Assembly (NCBI GenBank): GCA_018384055.1
Contig: JAHAZL010000098.1
Location: 1 to 15,993 of the forward strand
Direction: 5' to 3'
Length of the DNA: 15,993 bases
Origin: Treponema sp.
GTDB taxonomy: Bacteria; Spirochaetota; Spirochaetia; Treponematales; Treponemataceae
This document shows positions 13,410 through 15,993 of this stretch, in pieces. The translations under genes and the position numbers were made by a program. The number at the start of each line of letters is the position of its first letter. The first letter of the stretch is position 1. Under the pieces are notes generated by a model that did not search any database, was not told the DNA's origin, and worked only from the letters and a program-made list of their open reading frames with translations.

Positions 13410-14057
13410 CTAGAAATTATCAATTATCCCTTTGAGAGAATCAAAAAGATAATCCGTTATTTTCTCCGTCTCTTCGCTTGGCCCTACCCTATCAGGAACC
13501 ATAACAGAAACAAGACCAGCTCCCTTTCCGCTCTTAAGTCCATTTGGACTGTCTTCAACTGCAACACATTCTTCCGGAAGCAGATTTAGGTTTCTTACGG
13601 CAGTAGCATAAATTTCAGAATCCGGCTTGCTGTTTGCCACCATATCGCCACAAACAAGAGTTTCAAAAAAATCATAGAGACAAGCTGTCTTCAATTCCCT
13701 TTCAACAACAACCTGTCTTGTAGAAGAAGCAAGGGCAAGTCTGTATCCTTTTCCCTTAAGATAAGCAAGGCATTCCTTGGCATAAGGTTTTGTACTGATA
13801 CCTTCTTCTGCTTCAATTTTCTTAAAGTAATCAGAAGTTGTTTTCATGAAGGCATCCACATCAAAATCCGGTCCAATTTCCCTAAGGATAATTTCCCGGC
13901 TTGTCTTTTTGTTGGTTCCGCGGCAAAGAGAAATGGTCCTCATGGCATCTTTGTCATCAACTCCAAAATCTTTTGCAGCAAGTTTCCAAGTTCTGTCACA
14001 AACCGATTCCGTATCCAGAAGTACACCGTCCATATCAAAAACAAAGCCTTTAATCAT
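13410..14057 (-). CDS. HAD-superfamily hydrolase, beta-phosphoglucomutase-like
   Basis: This 215-residue protein has all HAD motifs: DMDGVLLDTE with nucleophile D8 and acid D10, ASST (S111/S112) as motif II, K144 in SKPDSEIY as motif III, and VEDSPNG (E168, D169) as motif IV. The helical cap lies at about 18-85 (C1 type), and the DMDGVLLDTE opening is typical of beta-phosphoglucomutase and small sugar-phosphate phosphatases. Which of these it is cannot be decided by eye. The ATG at 14057 has no Shine-Dalgarno; TATTGT lies 7 nt upstream on the minus strand as a possible -10, so a leaderless start is likely. A terminator follows the gene. It is divergent from tetR, with a palindromic element between. 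Confidence 0.9.
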   Translation of the reverse strand: MIKGFVFDMDGVLLDTESVCDRTWKLAAKDFGVDDKDAMRTISLCRGTNKKTSREIILREIGPDFDVDAFMKTTSDYFKKIEAEEGISTKPYAKECLAYLKGKGYRLALASSTRQVVVERELKTACLYDFFETLVCGDMVANSKPDSEIYATAVRNLNLLPEECVAVEDSPNGLKSGKGAGLVSVMVPDRVGPSEETEKITDYLFDSLKGIIDNF

Positions 14058-14150
14058 GTGAAGAACAATACAACTTTGCAGAAAATTAAACCACCGGTAA
14101 AACCTACCCTACCCCATCCAAAATTTCATAATGTCAATAAAACTTAGAAA

Positions 14151-14251
14151 TAAAAACCAGCGGAACTGGGGTTTGTGTCAATACACGACTTGCAACCGTA
14201 GGGCGCACCGGAGTGGATTTGACACAGTTCCCAGTGGGAGCTGATTTTTTA
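14151..14251. repeat. Palindromic repeat element of about 100 bp
   Basis: The left arm (14151-14181) and right arm (14219-14251) are inverted copies with small differences. Shared blocks are AAAAA-[C/T]-CAGC, ACTGGG and GTGTCAA in the same order and spacing, with a 37-bp centre containing the GC-rich CCGTAGGGCGCACCGG. It lies between divergent HAD and tetR genes, where a terminator is not expected, so a non-autonomous mobile or REP-type element is the likeliest reading. It is unlike the elements at 8402 and 12257. No target duplication is obvious. Confidence 0.55.
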
Positions 14252-14270
14252 TTATTTTCATAAATGCGTA

Positions 14271-14309
14271 TTGACATTATAAATTAACAATGTTAAATTA
14301 ACCTTGTTA
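14271..14309 (+). promoter_or_regulatory. tetR promoter with tandem operator
   Basis: TTGACA (14271-14276), a 17-bp spacer and TAAATT (14294-14299) precede the ATG at 14309 by 9 nt. An alternative is TTTTCA-N17-TATAAA ending at 14283. Two copies of TTAAC-N2-TGTTA, at 14284-14295 (extending to the perfect palindrome TTAACAATGTTAA) and 14298-14309, start 14 bp apart and cover the -10 and the start codon. This suits self-repression by the TetR protein. Confidence 0.55.
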
Positions 14310-14902
14310 TGAGATTACCTAACAAAGAACTTGAAAACCAGATTCTCCAGATGGCCATCGAACTTCTTATGGAAAAAGAACCTGCAGAAATCGGAATGCG
14401 TGACGTGGCAAAAAAATGCAACATCAGCGCAACCTCAATCTACAACTACTACAAGGACAAGAATGAACTCTTCATGAAAATATCCATATCCTGCCTTGGA
14501 GAACTTGCAGAAAAAATGAAGGGAGCCATAAAAGAAATGGATGACCCTGTTGAAAAAATCATAACAGCTCTGAAAGTATACAGAAACTGGTGTTTTGAAA
14601 AACCAAAGGTTGCCGTACTGATTTTTTCAAAGCTTGAAGAAAACATTGGTGACGAAGACATCATGAATTTTTATGTATGCAACAGGATGGGAGAAAACCT
14701 TCTTGCCGAATGCAATGACAAGAACCTCTACAAAGGCAATGACATTCACCTTGATACTGGAATAATAATTTCCGGAATGTGGGGATGCATTGAATCCATC
14801 ATTACAAAAAGGGCTGATCCTGATTTCTGGAACGAAGGAATTGCTTTCACAGACAGATTCATAGAAATGATGATATCGACCCTTATTGTAGAAAAATCAT
14901 AA
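14309..14902 (+). CDS. TetR-family transcriptional regulator
   Basis: The 197-residue protein has an N-terminal TetR helix-turn-helix (about 8-55): ILQMAIELLMEKEPAEIGMRDVAKKC, then NISATSIYNYYKDKNELFMKI, in which ISATSIYNYYKDK is the recognition-helix signature. The C-terminal ligand domain (about 60-197) is all-helical and not recognisable to a specific inducer group. There is no Shine-Dalgarno; the promoter -10 is 9 nt before the ATG. The tandem TTAAC-N2-TGTTA site over its promoter suggests autorepression. The secreted-protein gene 68 bp downstream on the same strand is a possible co-target or co-transcribed gene. Confidence 0.9.
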   Translation: MRLPNKELENQILQMAIELLMEKEPAEIGMRDVAKKCNISATSIYNYYKDKNELFMKISISCLGELAEKMKGAIKEMDDPVEKIITALKVYRNWCFEKPKVAVLIFSKLEENIGDEDIMNFYVCNRMGENLLAECNDKNLYKGNDIHLDTGIIISGMWGCIESIITKRADPDFWNEGIAFTDRFIEMMISTLIVEKS

Positions 14903-14970
14903 AAGTTCTAGTTCTTAGCGGAAGTTTCATAAAAAAGGAACAGTTGAAAAAAATCTAAGGAGATAAAATT

Positions 14971-15555
14971 ATGAAAAGGAAATTGTCAAAATTAATTTTG
15001 GTAACATTGGTTTCATCTGCAATGTTTGCAGAGAGAATCAGCATTGCAGTAAATCCTGGAGAGGCTTACTCCAACCGTGCACCACAGCTTGCAGCATGGA
15101 TTGAAGATTCAGAAGGTAATTTTGTGGACACACTTTTTGTAACAAAAAAAGCTTCTGGAAACAAATGGATAGGGTCTCCTAAAAACGGAAGACCGGAAGC
15201 TTTGCCTGACTGGTACAGGGCAAAGGGACAAAATCCTGCCGTAAAAATTCCTAAAGAAGAACTTGATGCAACTACAAGAGCAACACCAAAGAAAGGCATC
15301 GTAATTGAAAAGGACCTGCCTCTTGAAAAAGGGAAATCCTATGTTTTCAAATGCCAGGCAAACCAGAGCTTTGACTACAACGAATATTATACAAAAAAGA
15401 ATTCCGGTGTAGACGGACAGCCGGCGGTTTTGTACTGCGGTGAACTTGTTGCAGACGGAACAGAAAAGGAAATCAGCCTTGAATTTTCGGGAAGCAGGGA
15501 AAACCTTACGACTGCAGATAAAATTATTGAAAGCATTTATATTGTCGTAAAATAA
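14971..15555 (+). CDS. Secreted protein, possibly DUF2271-like
   Basis: This 194-residue protein has a clear Sec signal peptide (about 1-20, KLILVTLVSSAMFA, cleavage before ERISI). The mature part is beta-rich: APQLAAWIEDSEGNFVDTLFVTKKA, then RPEALPDWYRAKGQ, and a C-terminal region with SYVFKCQANQSFDYNEYY and PAVLYCGELV. The pattern of a protein that comments on its own Trp-Ile-Glu-Asp and Thr-Leu-Phe-Val-Thr strands resembles secreted proteins annotated DUF2271, but I hold this loosely. Two cysteines (in FKCQA and LYCGE) could form a disulfide. AAGGAG stands 8 nt before the ATG. It probably depends on the tetR transcript or on a weak promoter in the 68-bp gap. Function unknown. Confidence 0.7.
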   Translation: MKRKLSKLILVTLVSSAMFAERISIAVNPGEAYSNRAPQLAAWIEDSEGNFVDTLFVTKKASGNKWIGSPKNGRPEALPDWYRAKGQNPAVKIPKEELDATTRATPKKGIVIEKDLPLEKGKSYVFKCQANQSFDYNEYYTKKNSGVDGQPAVLYCGELVADGTEKEISLEFSGSRENLTTADKIIESIYIVVK

Positions 15556-15614
15556 AAAACGGGAGAACCAGAAAACTGATTATCTTGAGGAATCCTTTTA
15601 TTTTCCCCACTGCC

Positions 15615-15993
15615 CTACCCCATTATGCCGATGAGGATTCCCGTAACGATGATAGCCGCACAAATAATTTTATGAAGAATGTTCTTTTCCTTGAAAACGA
15701 ATTTTCCGCCTATGATGGCGATGATTACGCTTGACTGCTTTATCAATGTCATGACGGTAATCTGACTTTCAGGATATGCGTTGGCGATGAAAAGGGATTT
15801 GTCCATGACTATTATTCCAACGGCAAGGAACCATACCCAGATGTTTTTCCACACGCTTCTGCTTACCTTTACCCTTCTTACGAGAGCATAGATTGCATAG
15901 TATACAACCATGAAAAAAGTATACCATAACAAAAGCTGGCTTGAGTTCATCTCCTTCATGAGGATTTTATCAAGCAATCCGGAAAGGGCGTTC
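15615..15993 (-). CDS. DMT/EamA-like transporter, C-terminal part (start outside window)
   Basis: The frame is open to the right edge, reading NALSGLLDKILMKEMNSSQLLLWYTFF at its visible beginning; a TTG at 15977 is therefore internal, not the start. About four to five hydrophobic segments follow, with ITVMTLIKQSSVIIAIIGGKFVFKEKN and a last helix ending GILIGIMG. The DK-x-L-M-K opening of the second repeat and the closing helix-KEK-helix pattern are typical of EamA/DMT transporters. About 126 residues are visible, less than half of a usual DMT protein. Substrate unknown. It is convergent with the secreted-protein gene, 59 bp away, and I see no strong terminator in that gap. Confidence 0.8.
   Translation of the reverse strand, partial: NALSGLLDKILMKEMNSSQLLLWYTFFMVVYYAIYALVRRVKVSRSVWKNIWVWFLAVGIIVMDKSLFIANAYPESQITVMTLIKQSSVIIAIIGGKFVFKEKNILHKIICAAIIVTGILIGIMG

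Noticed and set aside
15556..15614. Terminator between the convergent genes at the right end
   Set aside because: No GC stem followed by a T-run could be found by eye on either strand.
15615..15977. Complete small protein starting at TTG 15977
   Set aside because: The frame stays open to the right edge with DMT-like residues before the TTG, so it is a truncated larger gene.

Overview
The window looks like chromosomal DNA of a host-associated spirochaete, most likely a rumen or gut Treponema. The reasons are low-to-moderate GC, an OmpA-family protein with a treponeme-style N-terminal region, a cytoplasmic LacI-like/GGDEF fusion, and several small secreted proteins with Sec signal peptides. 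This is inferred from protein style only; there is no rRNA or marker gene. No prophage, CRISPR array or transposase gene is visible.

Layout. Positions 1-2738 hold a leftward operon: a small secreted Ig-like protein, an OmpR-type response regulator, a sensor histidine kinase and tcdA (cut by the window edge), with overlapping or nearly touching reading frames. A secreted OB-like protein (2932-3423) diverges from it across an intergenic region with four copies of TTCTAAT, a layout that recalls cpxRA/cpxP. Then come a low-molecular-weight tyrosine phosphatase (leftward), a LacI-sensor/GGDEF diguanylate cyclase (rightward), an OmpA-family protein (leftward) and pyrF (rightward). The last two start only 23 bp apart and share overlapping -10 elements. 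Next are a REP-like repeat pair, a leftward Nudix/EamA transporter pair, tRNA-Val(TAC) with its terminator and promoter, an iron-sulfur-flavoprotein-like reductase, and argA (N-acetylglutamate synthase).

The most striking part is 11.6-13.4 kb. It holds six near-perfect copies of the bacterial centromere palindrome parS (TGTTTCACGTGAAACA): one inside argA and five in a gene-free stretch of about 1.2 kb. The same stretch has DnaA-box-like sequences, AT-rich inverted repeats and a local change in G/C strand bias. It reads as the chromosomal ParB loading region and possibly the replication origin, although dnaA, dnaN and parAB are not in the window.

To the right are a beta-phosphoglucomutase-like HAD hydrolase (leftward) with a terminator, a roughly 100-bp inverted-repeat element, a TetR regulator with a tandem operator over its own promoter, a small secreted protein probably downstream of it, and the C-terminal part of a second DMT transporter running off the right edge.

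A second theme is translation initiation. Many first-in-unit genes (the Ig-like gene, the GGDEF gene, ompA, pyrF, argA, tetR, probably the HAD gene) have no Shine-Dalgarno and a -10-like hexamer 7-9 nt before the start codon, which predicts leaderless mRNAs. Other genes here, including four that start units or follow a tRNA, have clear Shine-Dalgarno sequences.
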